A stretch of DNA of 64,000 nt. Source: Protopterus annectens. Taxonomy: Eukaryota > Chordata > Ceratodontiformes > Protopteridae. Positions 11,169-21,438 of this stretch are shown here, one piece after another. The translations under genes were made by a program, and so were the position numbers. The stretch spans positions 923,554,936 through 923,618,935 of the forward strand of contig NC_056743.1 in NCBI RefSeq assembly GCF_019279795.1, given 5' to 3'. Position 1 is the stretch's first letter. Every line of letters starts with the position of its first letter. The notes below the pieces were generated by a model. It worked only from the letters and a program-made list of their open reading frames with translations, was not told the origin of the DNA and ran no database searches.

Positions 11169-12290
11169 TTGTTCGATAAAATAAACTATTACTGCCAGCT
11201 TCAACAAACCCACCAAAATAATCCTAAAAAATTCTGGTTAGGCATCAATAACCTCCTACACCCTGGACATTCATGCACTCCTACTCCCTCTGGCTCTGTT
11301 CACAACAATCCCATCCAAATAGCCGACTCATTTAACATATTTTTCACTGAAACAATCTAATCCCTAGCCAACCAGATGTCCCCTAGCACCTCATGCTCTA
11401 CCACAACCTCTACCAATAATCCTCCTCTATTTCATTTTCAGCAAGTGCCCAAATCGCTCATCTGTAACCTCATCCAGAAACTTAAACCCACCACACTCTC
11501 TGCAGATCTACTACCTGCAGAATACCTGCAAAAAGCTGCTAAAGTCATGGCCTACCCCATATCCATCCTCATTAACAGAACTATTTCTGAAGGAACTATC
11601 CCCTTAATCTGGAAGGTCTCTCACATCATCCCCCTGCACAAAGGTGGTAACTCCAAGGAGTTCTCCAACTACAGGCCCATAGCCATACTACCTTCTTTGG
11701 CAAAAATAATAGAGAAATGCATTCATTTACAACTGTTAACCTACCTACTTGAAAACAATTTACTAGCCACCTGTCAACATGGCTTTAGACCATTTCATAG
11801 CACCACCTCTGCTCTCTTATCCTTCACTAACCGCATTAATAGTAATAGTAATAATAACAATCTATCCTCAGCCCTTTTTATTGACCTGTCTAAAGCATTT
11901 GACATGGTTAACCACCACCTCCTCATAGACACACTCAAAAACTTGTCATTGGATGCCCTTGCTATACAGTGGTTCCAATCATACCTAGATAATAGGCAAC
12001 AGGCTGTACTATGGGATAATACCTTATCTTCCCACCTCCCAGTTGCCCTAGGTGTCCCTCAAAGATCCGTATTGGGTCCTTTACTCTTCTCTATCTTTAC
12101 AAATGACCTCCATTCTGTAATTCCACAAGCTGACTGGATCCAATACACAGATGACTCCACACTCATATGCTCTGCTACTTCCCAATCAGAACTTCAGTCA
12201 CTAACCCAAAAGACCTTTAGCACAGTCGAAAATTGGCTCCAACATAGGTGTCTTATCATTGGCTCCAACATAGGTGTCTTATCTTAAACC
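11169..12290 (+). pseudogene. LINE reverse transcriptase domain
   Basis: A linker (PKKFWLGINNLLHPG near 11230-11275) leads into the RT. NYRPIAILPSLAKIIEKCI (about 11670-11725), QHGFRPFHSTTSALL (about 11777-11820), LFIDLSKAFDMVNH (about 11876-11917, with the motif-A aspartate), GVPQRSVLGPLLFSIF (about 12051-12098) and the catalytic YTDD (about 12145) follow in a single open frame from 11376 to 12287. The frame is destroyed by a perfect 26-bp tandem duplication at 12232-12283. A 'GVPQG' glycine is replaced by Arg. Otherwise the domain is well preserved. Confidence 0.85.
12232..12283 (+). repeat. Perfect 26-bp tandem duplication inside the LINE RT
   Basis: Positions 12232-12257 and 12258-12283 are identical (unit begins ATTGGCTCCAACATAGG). 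It sits where the RT continues W-L-x-x-x-x-L-x-L-N-P-K-K-T and shifts the frame. Confidence 0.9.
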
Positions 12291-12419
12291 CTAAAAAAAC
12301 TAACCATCGACCCCACCCGCAGAACCTCCCCACTTAACTTTACTGTCACTTCAAATAATGGAACTATAATATCTCCTGAGCCAACCACCAAACTACTCGG
12401 AGTACTAATAGATAATAAC

Positions 12420-13019
12420 TTGTCTTTTGAGCATCACATTAATAACACCATAAAAACAGTGAATAAGAAACTAGGTTCCCTCTACAGGATCAAGCCCTTT
12501 CTAACTCCTCTAGCCAGGGTCACCATTGTTCGCACCCACCTTATCTCTACCCTGCTCTATGCCTCCTCTATCTATACCAAAATATGCAGAAGTAATCTGA
12601 GCAAACTGTCATCCTCCTACAACAATATTGCCAGATTTGCAACTGGGTCCTCCTATAGAACTCATCACTGTATCAACCTGAATCAACTTGGATGGTTAGA
12701 ATTGCCAAATCTAATACTTTTCAATCAACTAATAGTAGCCCACAAGATCCTGTATCTACCTCAAAATACACCCATATTTACATTCCTAGTCACCCCCTAT
12801 AACAATCTCAAAACCTTATGCTCATCTAACAAACTACTTGTACAAATATCTAAATCCAACAATTCAGCTGGTGACACCCTGTTCTCTAATACAGTAGGTA
12901 AAACCTGGAACAGCCTCCCAGGTAAACTAACCTCACTATCCTCAGTTAACCTATTTAAAAGCAAGCTCAAACCATACCTCAAATCACACTGGCTATGCCC
13001 CTGTGATAACCCAGACTAA
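12420..13019 (+). pseudogene. LINE ORF2 C-terminal region
   Basis: An open frame of about 199 codons follows the RT in the same element. It contains KLGSLYRIKPFL, a thumb-like region with ARFATGSSYRTHHCI and TWNSLPGKLTSLSSVNLFKSKLKPYL near the end, which is the C-terminal motif common to L2/CR1-group LINEs. It ends at 13019 and is followed by the 3' UTR. The same block is readable in minus-strand copy 3 (ARFAASNSYKFHHCI, near 47.27 kb). It has no independent function without the RT. Confidence 0.75.
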
Positions 13020-13294
13020 CCAACATACCCTTTTCTAGACTCCCTTGATCCCTAGCCTCTTATGAACATTATTTTGTGTTTACTCACCAATAATAGTGTG
13101 CTTGACCATTCTGTGGATTATTCCTCATGTAAATACATATATACAATTGAATGACTAACTATTTTCATATTAACACCAGAAGTCTTGTGAGACTGAACAT
13201 TATAATTGCATCCTTGTACTTTGCTTTTGAATACTTTATCCACTTAACACTAGCGTTTTTCTTTTGCTATTTTTTGTGCGACTTTAGTGAGTGT

Positions 13295-13437
13295 GTGTGT
13301 GTGTGCCTTCTGTGGAAGGTTGGGCACCGGGCTGGCAACTCGACACCGTAAAACTCCACTGCCAATCATGAGGAGACAGGTGTTCCGCTGTGGCGACCCC
13401 TAACCGGGAAAAGCCGAAAGAAGAAGAAGAAGAAGAA
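13295..13437 (+). mobile_element. SINE 3' half with (GAA)n tail
   Basis: The segment from GGAAGGTTGGGCACCGGG to the tail (AAG)n at 13422-13436 matches the 3' half of the SINE at 29.25-29.51 kb, including CACTGCCAATCAT and TGTGGCGACCCCTAACC. It is embedded in the 3' UTR of LINE copy 1, preceded by a short TG run (13287-13304). The same GCGACCCC...GCCGAAAGAAGAAG end is widespread in fish genomes. Confidence 0.65.
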
Positions 13438-13719
13438 TCTATAGTATATCTTTTAATTATAATTTACATTATTAATACAAACTACTGTTGCATCTAGGTT
13501 TATTTATATTAGGTTTTTCCCTATTGGAATACAGAATATAAAATCCTAGATATGTAATATGTTATAAAGCTTTGTAATGTACCAATTTCTATTGTAAATA
13601 TCATTGTCTTGGCCTATTTATTGTTGTTTGTGGAGCTTTTCTCCCCGGGCCTCCACTGAAAATGGACATATATCCAGCTGGACTAGCCCGGTCAACAAAT
13701 GTAAAATAAATAAAAAATA

Positions 13720-14020
13720 AATAAAATATGCTTCTCTGTCCATTTCCCTACATGCACTTAGCTGTCCATGTCATCTTGCAGGAGACATCCTGCTCTCTGT
13801 TGCATACCAAAGGATTCTTGAATTACAAATGCCAGTATGCAAATATTGTTAATATTCATAAGAATCACAAGAATCATTCATCAATACCTGTGCACTGCAG
13901 CTTTCCTCTGTGGGTGTCACTTTATTGGAACTACTCTGCATTTGCATGAAATCACAATTCTGATGTTGTCTACAGTAATGCAGACAGCAATGTATATGCC
14001 TTTCACTGACCAAAAGAATG
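13720..14020. repeat. Right-hand remainder of the ~565-bp tandem repeat
   Basis: The block GAACTACTCTGCATTTGCAT with following ATCACA (about 13927-13955) resembles the blocks near 7100 and 8765, so the LINE at 9.35-13.73 kb probably split an older tandem array. Only a fraction of a unit is recognisable. Confidence 0.3.
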
Positions 14021-14104
14021 AAACTGGCCGCAAAGGCAACAAACCCTTCCCTAAATCAGCCTTAATCACACTGATGTGTGACAATGGCTGAGTGCTAAAA
14101 CGTA

Positions 14105-14670
14105 AAGAATGCTGACCACAATAATATACTTCTGCATATTCCTAATAATAACACAGAATGGGATTGGGTACAGCAAACCCATGGCTGACTTAACCAAATG
14201 CAAGAAATACCATCCTGAGTAATCAAGGCAATCATAACTGGAGTGGATACATTCAAAATAAATAACTGCTGCAAAAGATGACAATACTGCACACTATAAT
14301 ACATTTCAACTACTTCACATAACACACAGCCAGTAAGCCTCAATTCCAATGACAACCTCACAGGTGGTACAGAAGGCATGGTTGACAGACCAAGTGCGGA
14401 AAATACTGCTGACAGGAATGTATTTCAGTTTGTATACAACAACACAGATAAAACAAGAGCTATGGAAATGAGTGACAGGCCTTTGTGAGATAAATAATAC
14501 TACAGTAATGTATTTCAGCTTGTTTCCCAGAGCACACATAAAACAAGCAAACCCTGCACCATCCAGTAGTCTTACTGACATGAGGGACAGTGGATATGTC
14601 TGATTAAATCAGTTCAACAAAAACCCCATAGTAATATATTTTTGAAATGGCTTCTACTAAAAATCATCAC
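14105..14670. repeat. Diverged tandem repeat, unit about 100-120 bp
   Basis: The block AATACT...TAATGTATTTCAGCTTG...ACACA(G)ATAAAACAAG recurs near 14284, 14402, 14497 and, weaker, 14628 and 14115. Spacing varies from about 95 to 120. No open frame is conserved across units. I do not recognise the family. Confidence 0.45.
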
Positions 14671-15057
14671 AGAAAAACTCAGCAATGTTTAACAGAAAAT
14701 GAAACAAACAGGTTACAGATTCAGTTACATGAATCCACAACTCACCTATGAACACTGCAAAGCACAAAAACCTGTGCAAGTATAACCTAACACCAGAAGC
14801 ATACATCCATTTTAGATGTATAAGTACTTACAAAGCAAACACTAAACTACTGTACCTCATACAGGTGGCCATGCAGGTTGAAACTTTCAAGTTCCTGTAT
14901 AACATAAAACACACAGCTTTAAGCATCCATGTGTTGAAAACCATAATACAAAGTTACCAAACTCAGAATCAAATATCAGCACAACCTTGAGAAAGCAACC
15001 ACAGCAGTAATAATAAAAGTTTTGTTAATGGTTAAACGGTTAGGCACTTTCATCTTT

Positions 15058-17008
15058 CATAGGTTCATAGGTGTGTACCAGGCTAATGACCCCGGGGTCT
15101 TTACAAGCCGAGCACATAGAAGTGCCCTGGCACTGTGCCGCCCATCGTTAGTTCCCGTGCCTCTATCAAGTACAGCCACTGGAGTGATCCCCGGGGTGAA
15201 CTTTCTATTTCCCATCTACTCATCAAGATTTCTCTTGAAGAGGGCTCATGAGGCACTCTGCTTGACATGTATGGGAAGTCTATTCCAGAGCATGGGCAGT
15301 CTCTGGGTTATGAACCTGTCCCTCCAGCACGTTCTGTTGATTGTGGCAATGAGGTTGAGGTCTCTGGAGCATGTGGTGTGGAGGGATTGGGATTTCTTTA
15401 GATGTAGCATTTCTAACAGAGATGGGTCAGACATGGTTTTGTAAGTCAAGTAGCGATTGCCTCTTAGCAGATGATATGAGGCAGAGAATAGCTGGTGTTT
15501 ATTGAGTCTGTCCATGTAGGACATGTTTAAGGCCTAGGATCCTCTTTATGAGGTACTTTTGTGGCCTCTCCAGCTGTTGAAAGTGTCTAGTGAGGTACAT
15601 GCCAAATGGGGCATTATACTCTATGATTGATCTAATGAGGGAAGAGTAGGGAGAAATGATGACCTCTTTCATCCTGGATGTAAAACCCTTGGTAATGAGA
15701 TGTGCCACACAGAAGGACTTTCTGACCACAGTGGCAATGTGGTGGTCAAAGGAGAGGTTGCTGTCAACCTGTGTCCCCAGATCTCTTATAACACCTTCAG
15801 TGTTCAGTGAGCTCCCATCAATGTGGTAATTCGTGGGAACTGAGTTTTTCTCACAGGAGATGATGACACATTTTTTGGCATTAAGCTTAAGGCCATGGTT
15901 TCGACACCAGTCATTGGTCTCAGTGAGGCCTTTCTGTAGAATGTCTGCATCCCTTGGGGAGTTAATAATGGCTCCCAGCTTGCAGTCATCTGCAAATCTG
16001 GTCAGCCAGAATCCCTCCGTGTTGTCCTGGACTTCTGAGAAGTAGATGCCAAACAGGCGAGGACCCAGGACCGATCCCTATGGGACTCTACTCATGACTG
16101 GTCAGCAGTCTGACTTGGAGTCCGTTACTTTCACACTGTGTATTCTATCTGTGAGCCAATTTGCAACCCACCCAATGATATAGGGGATGATGCCTAGTTT
16201 GGTGAGTTTATCAATAATTCCTGAGTGAGGAATGGTATCAAAGACCTTGGCCAGATCGAGGTAGGCTGTATGAACTGCCTTACCTTTATCCACCGCTCTG
16301 GTGACTGATTCAAAGAAGTCAACCAGATTGAGCAGCCATGCTCTACCTTTCACAAAACCAAATTGTGTGGGATCTAGAGTCTGGAGATTCCCTATATCCT
16401 TGTTAATTAGGTCCATGATGATGCGCTCCATAGCCTTACATATCAGACTCATCAGGCTAATGGGGTGATAATTTCCAGGGTCTGTAGTCGCTCATACTTT
16501 ATGGAGAGGGATGACTGTAGCAGTGCGTCATTCGGTAGGGACAAAGCCTGAGGTGAGGCTGTGAGTGAACAGATCACATAGATGTGGTGCCAGTTCACTT
16601 TGTAATTCATGTAGAACACAGCCAGGAATATTGTCGGGTCTCATGGAAGCTGTATTCTTGGCCTTAGACAATGCAGCTTTAACCTATGCTGCAGTAATGC
16701 AAGGTGCCTGGCATTCTTCTGGTATTGAGATTGGTCCTTTAGGGGGGAGAGGGGTAAAGTTGGCACTGAATCTGTCGGCCAGTATGTTGGCAATATCTGT
16801 TGGCCCAGTATAGGAGGTACCATTGTGCAGTAACTCAGAGCAAATCTGGGTATTGCCATGGAGATTCTTGATATAACTAAAGAAGGCTTTGTCGTTGTTT
16901 TTAGTGTCTGCTGCAATTCTGCCTTCATAGCTGGCTTTGGAGGTTTCGATGAGGAATCTCAACTTTTTGTTGAGGCTATTAAGGGAATTTTTCCAGTCTT
17001 TGGACTTC
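15058..17008 (-). mobile_element. CR1-like LINE inserted in the 3' end of PLE-1
   Basis: On the minus strand this starts near 17008 with a pre-RT linker (SKASYEGRIAADTKNNDKAF, near 16938-16880). RT blocks follow: ISLMSLICKAMERIIM (near 16450), QFGFVKGRAWLLNLVDFF (near 16350), a motif-A variant YLDLAKVFDTIPH (near 16260), a GSVLGPRLFGIYF-like block (near 16070-16040) and RFADDCKLGA (near 15995). The C-terminal LPMLWNRLPIHVKQ is at about 15290-15250. The 3' terminus carries CCTATGAACCTATGAAAG (RC, about 15055-15072), the hallmark of this family's end. It is 5'-truncated (no endonuclease) and has frameshifts. Its two flanks fit together when compared with the intact copy at 26321-26820. Confidence 0.75.
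16102..16452 (-). pseudogene. CR1-like LINE RT, best preserved block
   Basis: The longest open stretch (116 codons) of the truncated LINE covers the RT finger/palm up to the residue after the VTDSKSDC loop, including the motif-A aspartate in YLDLAKVFDTIPH. It continues in other frames through the FADD box to 15246. Read through, it would be an RNA-dependent DNA polymerase for target-primed transposition. The domain order and the WNRLPIHVKQ tail (shared with 40.44 kb) support one family. Confidence 0.65.
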
Positions 17009-17308
17009 ACAAACCACACAGAACATTTTAAAAGTACATGGACAAGAAAAATACATTGACTAGAAATATATTAGATAAAAATAATGAATAAATGCATTAA
17101 AACCACGGAATATTAAATAACTAAGTAATATAGTTACATATAAAATCATTAAATTGTTAACTTATGATAAAAATAGGAAAACATGTACATTTAAAAGCAT
17201 GTTAAAAAAATCACAATCTGGCAGCCTTCATTTTCAAATAATATGTAAGAGATTCTTACTGATACCTGGAGGCAAAAGGCCTCTAGTTTCAGCTACAATA
17301 AAAGTTCC

Positions 17309-18089
17309 TTAACTTGTGTTATCTCCTCCAAGACATCCCCTTTGAGTTCGAATTTTTCTTTCCAAAATAATAAAATTAAACTTTTTGAAACCAGTGCAGT
17401 CAATAGAATATTGATACAAAGGGTTCTTAACATATTTTCTTTTAATATCACATATGTGTTCAAATATACATTCCTGCAATGTTCTCTCTGTTATTTCTAT
17501 ATAAAAGGCCAAACAAGACTGGCATACAGCTGCATATACCACTCCCTTTGACCTGCAAGAGTTATATCTATTAAGTTTAACTGTAACTTGTCCGAATTTA
17601 AAGGTGTCACCATGTAAAATATAGCTGCAGATGTTGCAACCATTGTATTTAAATGTTCCCATTTTTTTTCTTTTTCATGGGGAATGATCTCTCCAAGTTC
17701 TTCACATTTGCCCCTTTTCTGCAACTAACTCTTACTGTAAGGGGAAATAAAGTACTCAAACTGTTGCCTGCTTTAAATATTTTCCAGTTCTTCCTTATAA
17801 AATGTTTAACAATGTCACTATTAACAGAAAAGGTGGTAATGAAATTGCCACAATGTCTATTGATATTACATGTTACTGCCATTGTATTAATGTTGTTGTT
17901 TTTGTCTCCTAGAATAGGCCTGTAGATGCATTTTTTGGTATTTGCAAACACTTCATTCCAAATCTTTTCTATGAATGATTTGGGGTAAGTTTTGTCCATA
18001 AACATTTGCTTCAAGTTAGAAATTTCCTGAAGCAATACATTTCCATCTGAAATCATTCTCATCAGCCTAACAAACTGGCCTTTAACCAT
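17309..18089 (-). pseudogene. PLE-1 linker and GIY-YIG endonuclease
   Basis: Residues encoded at 18089-17649 form the linker (GQFVRLMRMISD near 18080). A change of frame leads to the zinc-binding C-x2-C (GCNICSY) and GIY-YIG-like block: GVVYAAVCQSCLAFYIEITE then RTLQECIFEHICDIKR (about 17560-17440). In active PLEs this endonuclease nicks DNA for target-primed integration. The 'GIY' part reads V-V-Y and 'YIG' reads Y-I-E, so the catalytic core is eroded. The chain ends with a stop at 17309. Confidence 0.7.
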
Positions 18090-19362
18090 AATCTTTTTTG
18101 TTGCAAGAGGTGGCAGCTGTTAAATAACAAAAACATGATGAATAAGTGGGTTTGTGAAAAACTCTGGAAGAAAATTTAACATTACTTTTTGTTAACTTAG
18201 CATCCAAAAACTCTAAGTAATCTGCATTAATATTGTAAGTGAATCTTAAAAAATATGTAGTACTATTAAGGAAATCTATAAATTCTTTTACATCAGTTTC
18301 AGTTTCAGACCAAAACAAACAGATGTCAGTTATGTAATGCCTATAACATTTCCAAAATGTACTGTACTTTGAAGGAAAAACATACTTGTTTTCCAAAAAG
18401 TTAAGAATAATGTTTATATAAACTGGGGCACATGCTGCCCTTGTAATTATGTCTAGGCACTGTAAATAATAATTTTATTTTATTTGAAGGAAAGTATTAT
18501 AAAGCATTGTTTTCATGAATGAAATAATTAGTCTCAAATTCATAGTATCGATAAAATCTAGTTGTGAAAACATTTCACCGAACCATTCTAAACCAGTAGT
18601 ATGGGGAATGACTGAAAACAGCTCAATTCCTTTAATACTAACAAATTTAAGATCTGGTGTCAACAGATCATCCTTAACAACCTTCAAAAATTGCCAAGAA
18701 TCTTTCAACAAGTAAGGCAATGGATGCATAAAAGATTTCAGTTGAAAATCTATAAAGATGGGTAGTGGCTGTGTCTCAGATCCACTGGTGTTGACTATAG
18801 GATGAATAGGCAGGGTCAAAAACTGATTTATGGACCTTAGATATACCAAAAATACATGGAATGACAGTCTTTTTAACAGTGAAAAAAGTTAAATCATTGT
18901 GAAGGACACTAATTAAATATAAATCCTCTAACATCAAGTATTTATTTCTATATGTAATATTCAATTTATTGAGAGATGCCTGAAAATATGTTTCGTTGTT
19001 CAGCAAAATACAATATATTCTATTCACATAGTCATAGTTCATAATGACTAACTCATCCCCCTTGTCAGGTTTAACTGATAACTCTTGTCCCCAGATATTA
19101 AGGCCAGCAACTCCCTTTCCACTTGTGACAAATTAAGACTAAAATGTTTTTCTGCTGTTAACTTTTTCTCAGCTCATATTCACAAACTTTTTCATACATG
19201 GCTACTGTAGGATGCAATGAAGAGCTGTAGGTGCTATTCTTTTTTAAACCTATTCCTTTCTCAGTGATATTGTTCATGTTCTTAAACACTAACGATAAAT
19301 GTAATTTATGAGTAAACATTTTTACATCTCATAAAGTATGTAATGAAGCAGATTGGGCAGGG
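18082..19362 (-). pseudogene. PLE-1 reverse transcriptase (3' exon side)
   Basis: Minus-strand frames give, in order, YEKVCEYELRK (near 19190), KPDKGDELVIMNYDYVNRIY (19068-19009), a palm region with HPIVNTSGSETQPL (near 18800), FVSIKGIELFSVIPHTTGLEW (about 18650-18590) and the catalytic region YRHYITDICLFWSE (18346-18305). EFIDFLNSTTYFLRFTYNI and LEFLDAKL follow, then HKPTYSS. This order is diagnostic for Penelope-type RT. The YIDD box has become YITD (18325-18336), removing a metal-binding aspartate. The 5' part of the RT continues beyond the PLE-2 insertion at 25364. Confidence 0.75.
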
Positions 19363-19378
19363 ACAAAACTGAAACCAT
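19363..19378 (+). repeat. Left 16-bp target-site duplication of PLE-2
   Basis: ACAAAACTGAAACCAT, identical to 25348-25363. The flanking bases on both sides belong to PLE-1. Confidence 0.85.
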
Positions 19379-19419
19379 AAAAACATATATATAAATATAA
19401 GTTATATATATAAGTATAG

Positions 19420-20415
19420 ATAATTGTCAATTGGCTACTTTTTATTGTCTTCCCAAATTGCACAAGAATTTATCTAACCCCCTCTCGGTCGTCCTGTTGT
19501 GGCAGCTACTAATTATTTTTTTACAGAATATTGGTGTGGTAATACATGGATATATGTTACCTTATGTGGAAAAGCTTGATTCTTATATAAAAATTCTTTT
19601 GATTTTATTGATAAGATATCCAATGTATATTGGACTAACGATATGTTTTGGATTAGTTTAGATGTGGTTAGTTTGTATACAAATATTAGCCACAAAGATG
19701 ATATGCAGGCATTGCATTATTTCTTGGGTGATAGTCCTGTTTCACATTATATTTTGGACTTAACCAGTTTTTGTTTATCTAATAATTTTTTTAGCTTTAA
19801 TAAGGTGATTTAACATCAGTTGAGAGGTACGGCCATGGGGGCACCTTTTGCCCCCATGTATGCCAAACTTTTTATGGCTAAATTTGAATTGGAATACATC
19901 TATACTAATTTGTTTGTACAGAATAATGTGTTATTTTACTTTCGTTATATTGATGATTTGATTTTTTATGTAAAGGGGGTTTTGATTTCGTGTCTACTTT
20001 TGTTTCTGATCTTAATAATAATAGATACAACATTAAATTTGATGGTTTGCAGTTTGGTACTAAAGTTAATTTTTTGGACATTTCTCTGGTAGGAGGGGAA
20101 GATGGACGCATTTTAACTGCGGTCCATCGAAAATTTATTGATGGTAATAAATATTTATTTGGCACTAGTTGCCATCCGCCTCATACATTAAGATCTCTAC
20201 CTTATGGAGAAATAGTTAGATTATCTAAATTGTGCAATGATAGTTTAGATTTGGAAAGACAGATTAATGAATTAATTGATATGTTTTTACAAAGGGGTTA
20301 CACTATGCAGGTAATTATTGAATCAATTGAAAAGCTGTTAAAAGCTAATATAAATTATGAAAGAAATAATGTTTATACTGGAGTGGGACAAAATAAGAGG
20401 GATAAAAAACAATGA
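19420..20415 (+). pseudogene. PLE-2 copy A, truncated reverse transcriptase
   Basis: Begins within the RT at LATFYCLPKLHKNLSNP (about 19431) and continues through [24 protein letters not shown] (about 19826-19880) and the catalytic RYIDDLIF (about 19943-19966). Then come [19 protein letters not shown] and [13 protein letters not shown]. Three or more frame changes (near 19490, 19590 and 19975) and a TAA in place of TAC (near 19810) break it. The last frame stays open to the TGA at 20413. The catalytic box and the G-x-A-M-G-A-P motif are better preserved here than in copy B. Confidence 0.8.
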
Positions 20416-20985
20416 CAGAGGAACAATATACAACAAGATAATATTTATTTTTTTACTACTTACAATATACCAAGTGAGCAAATTTGGGAATCTATAAAAT
20501 ACTATTGGAAATTTCTAACACAAGATAAATTGGTGAATAAATTTATTCCTAATGTTCCTCAGGTGGCTTATAGTAGAGGACAGAATCTGGGAGATAAGTT
20601 AATTAGGGCATATTATGTTTGTCCAACTGATAAATTGAATCTTTCAGTGTCCATTTTTGGAACTGTACCATGTCATACTTGCAGTATATGTCCCCATATT
20701 AAATTGCACTTTTCTAGAATAAATGATAAAATATTTAGACCACAGAAATGTTTTTCTTGTTATACTTTGGGTGTTGTTTATTGTCTTAGATGTCCCTGCA
20801 ACCTTTTCTATATTGGTGAAACCAAGAGAAAATTTAGAATAAGGCTGCAGGAGCATGTTCATGACATTAAAAGGGGAGCATTGGAAAGTCCGCTTGCATT
20901 GCATTTTATGGAAAAGCATAGTTGTAATGCTAATTTATTACAAGCAACTATATTAGAACAAGTTTTTTGTGAAGAAAGGGGATGA
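20416..20985 (+). pseudogene. PLE-2 copy A, GIY-YIG endonuclease region
   Basis: In the same frame as the RT, after the TGA at 20413-20415. The linker (QIWESIKYYWK, then DKLVNKFIPNVPQ) leads to the Cys cluster TVPCHTCSIC and KCFSCYTLGVVYCLRCPCNLFYIGETKRKF (about 20743-20835). VVY...FYIGET is the GIY-YIG core. The conserved EHVHDIKRGALESPLALHF follows. The frame ends at 20985, slightly earlier than in copy B because of a local frame change (TTTTTTGTGAAG). The domain would nick DNA for integration. Confidence 0.8.
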
Positions 20986-21433
20986 TAAATTATTAAAAAA
21001 TATGTTATTATATAAGGAAACCATTTTTATACTAAAGTATAATACATTGTCACCAATTGGTCTGAATAAAGAAGTTAATTGGAGGTGTTTACTTTAATAC
21101 ATAATATATATTTGTGTAATTTTAGTGTTCGTATTTGTTGTATTTGTTATAGTATTATAGTGTTATTTGTATAATTTCTGTTTACTTTCAATTCAGCACT
21201 ATGAACTTGTTAATTAGTTTATGAATTGGATGGGGGATGGAGTCTATTTAATTGACTGTGTGTATAAACAGGAATGTCTTTTCACTATTATTTTTGTACT
21301 CATTGAAGGCTGTGGTGGCCGAGGCGATAAGACAGTTTGAATTTTTATTAAATTCTTCAGCGTGGAATCCGTGTTGTTTTTGTGACTTTTTAGTCTTTTT
21401 TAAGACTATTTTGCTGTTTCTTGTTGTTGCTTT
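20986..21433 (+). other. PLE-2 3' UTR, copy A
   Basis: AT-rich 3' UTR ending in TTGTTGTTGCTTT; the matching stretch in copy B is 24935-25347. It contains GAGGCGATAAGACAG and CAGCGTGGAATCCGTG, conserved in both. Because the next copy starts directly after it, this segment could supply a promoter to copy B, as proposed for PLE pseudo-LTRs. No hammerhead-ribozyme core (CTGATGA...GAAA) was seen by eye. Confidence 0.55.
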
Positions 21434-21438
21434 GGATT

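Larger units (their letters stand above)
9350..13730 (+). mobile_element. Near full-length LINE (L2/CR1-group), copy 1
   Basis: A C-rich leader (about 9350-9680) is followed by an N-terminal region with a 2A-like motif, an apurinic-type endonuclease, an RT with the usual block order, a conserved C-terminal region, and a 3' UTR ending in an (AATA)n-like tail at about 13700-13730. The same family recurs at 30.6-35.4 kb (+) and 46.5-48.7 kb (-). All three share the tail signature 'gcttttctc', then 'ctgaaaa', then a tract of TAAATAAATAAA. RT motifs (IDLSKAFD, GVPQ-SVLGPLLFSIF, YTDD) place it in the Jockey-superfamily LINEs near L2/CR1. I cannot assign the clade more closely. Several frameshifts disable it. 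Confidence 0.85.

Noticed and set aside
20743..20985. GIY-YIG domain as a host repair nuclease or phage-type homing endonuclease
   Set aside because: It follows a Penelope-type RT in the same frame, with the Cys cluster of PLEs, in two tandem copies.
20986..21433. Hammerhead ribozyme expected in PLE pseudo-LTRs
   Set aside because: I searched by eye for CTGATGA with a following GAAA in both 3' regions and found no convincing core; a covariance-model search would decide.
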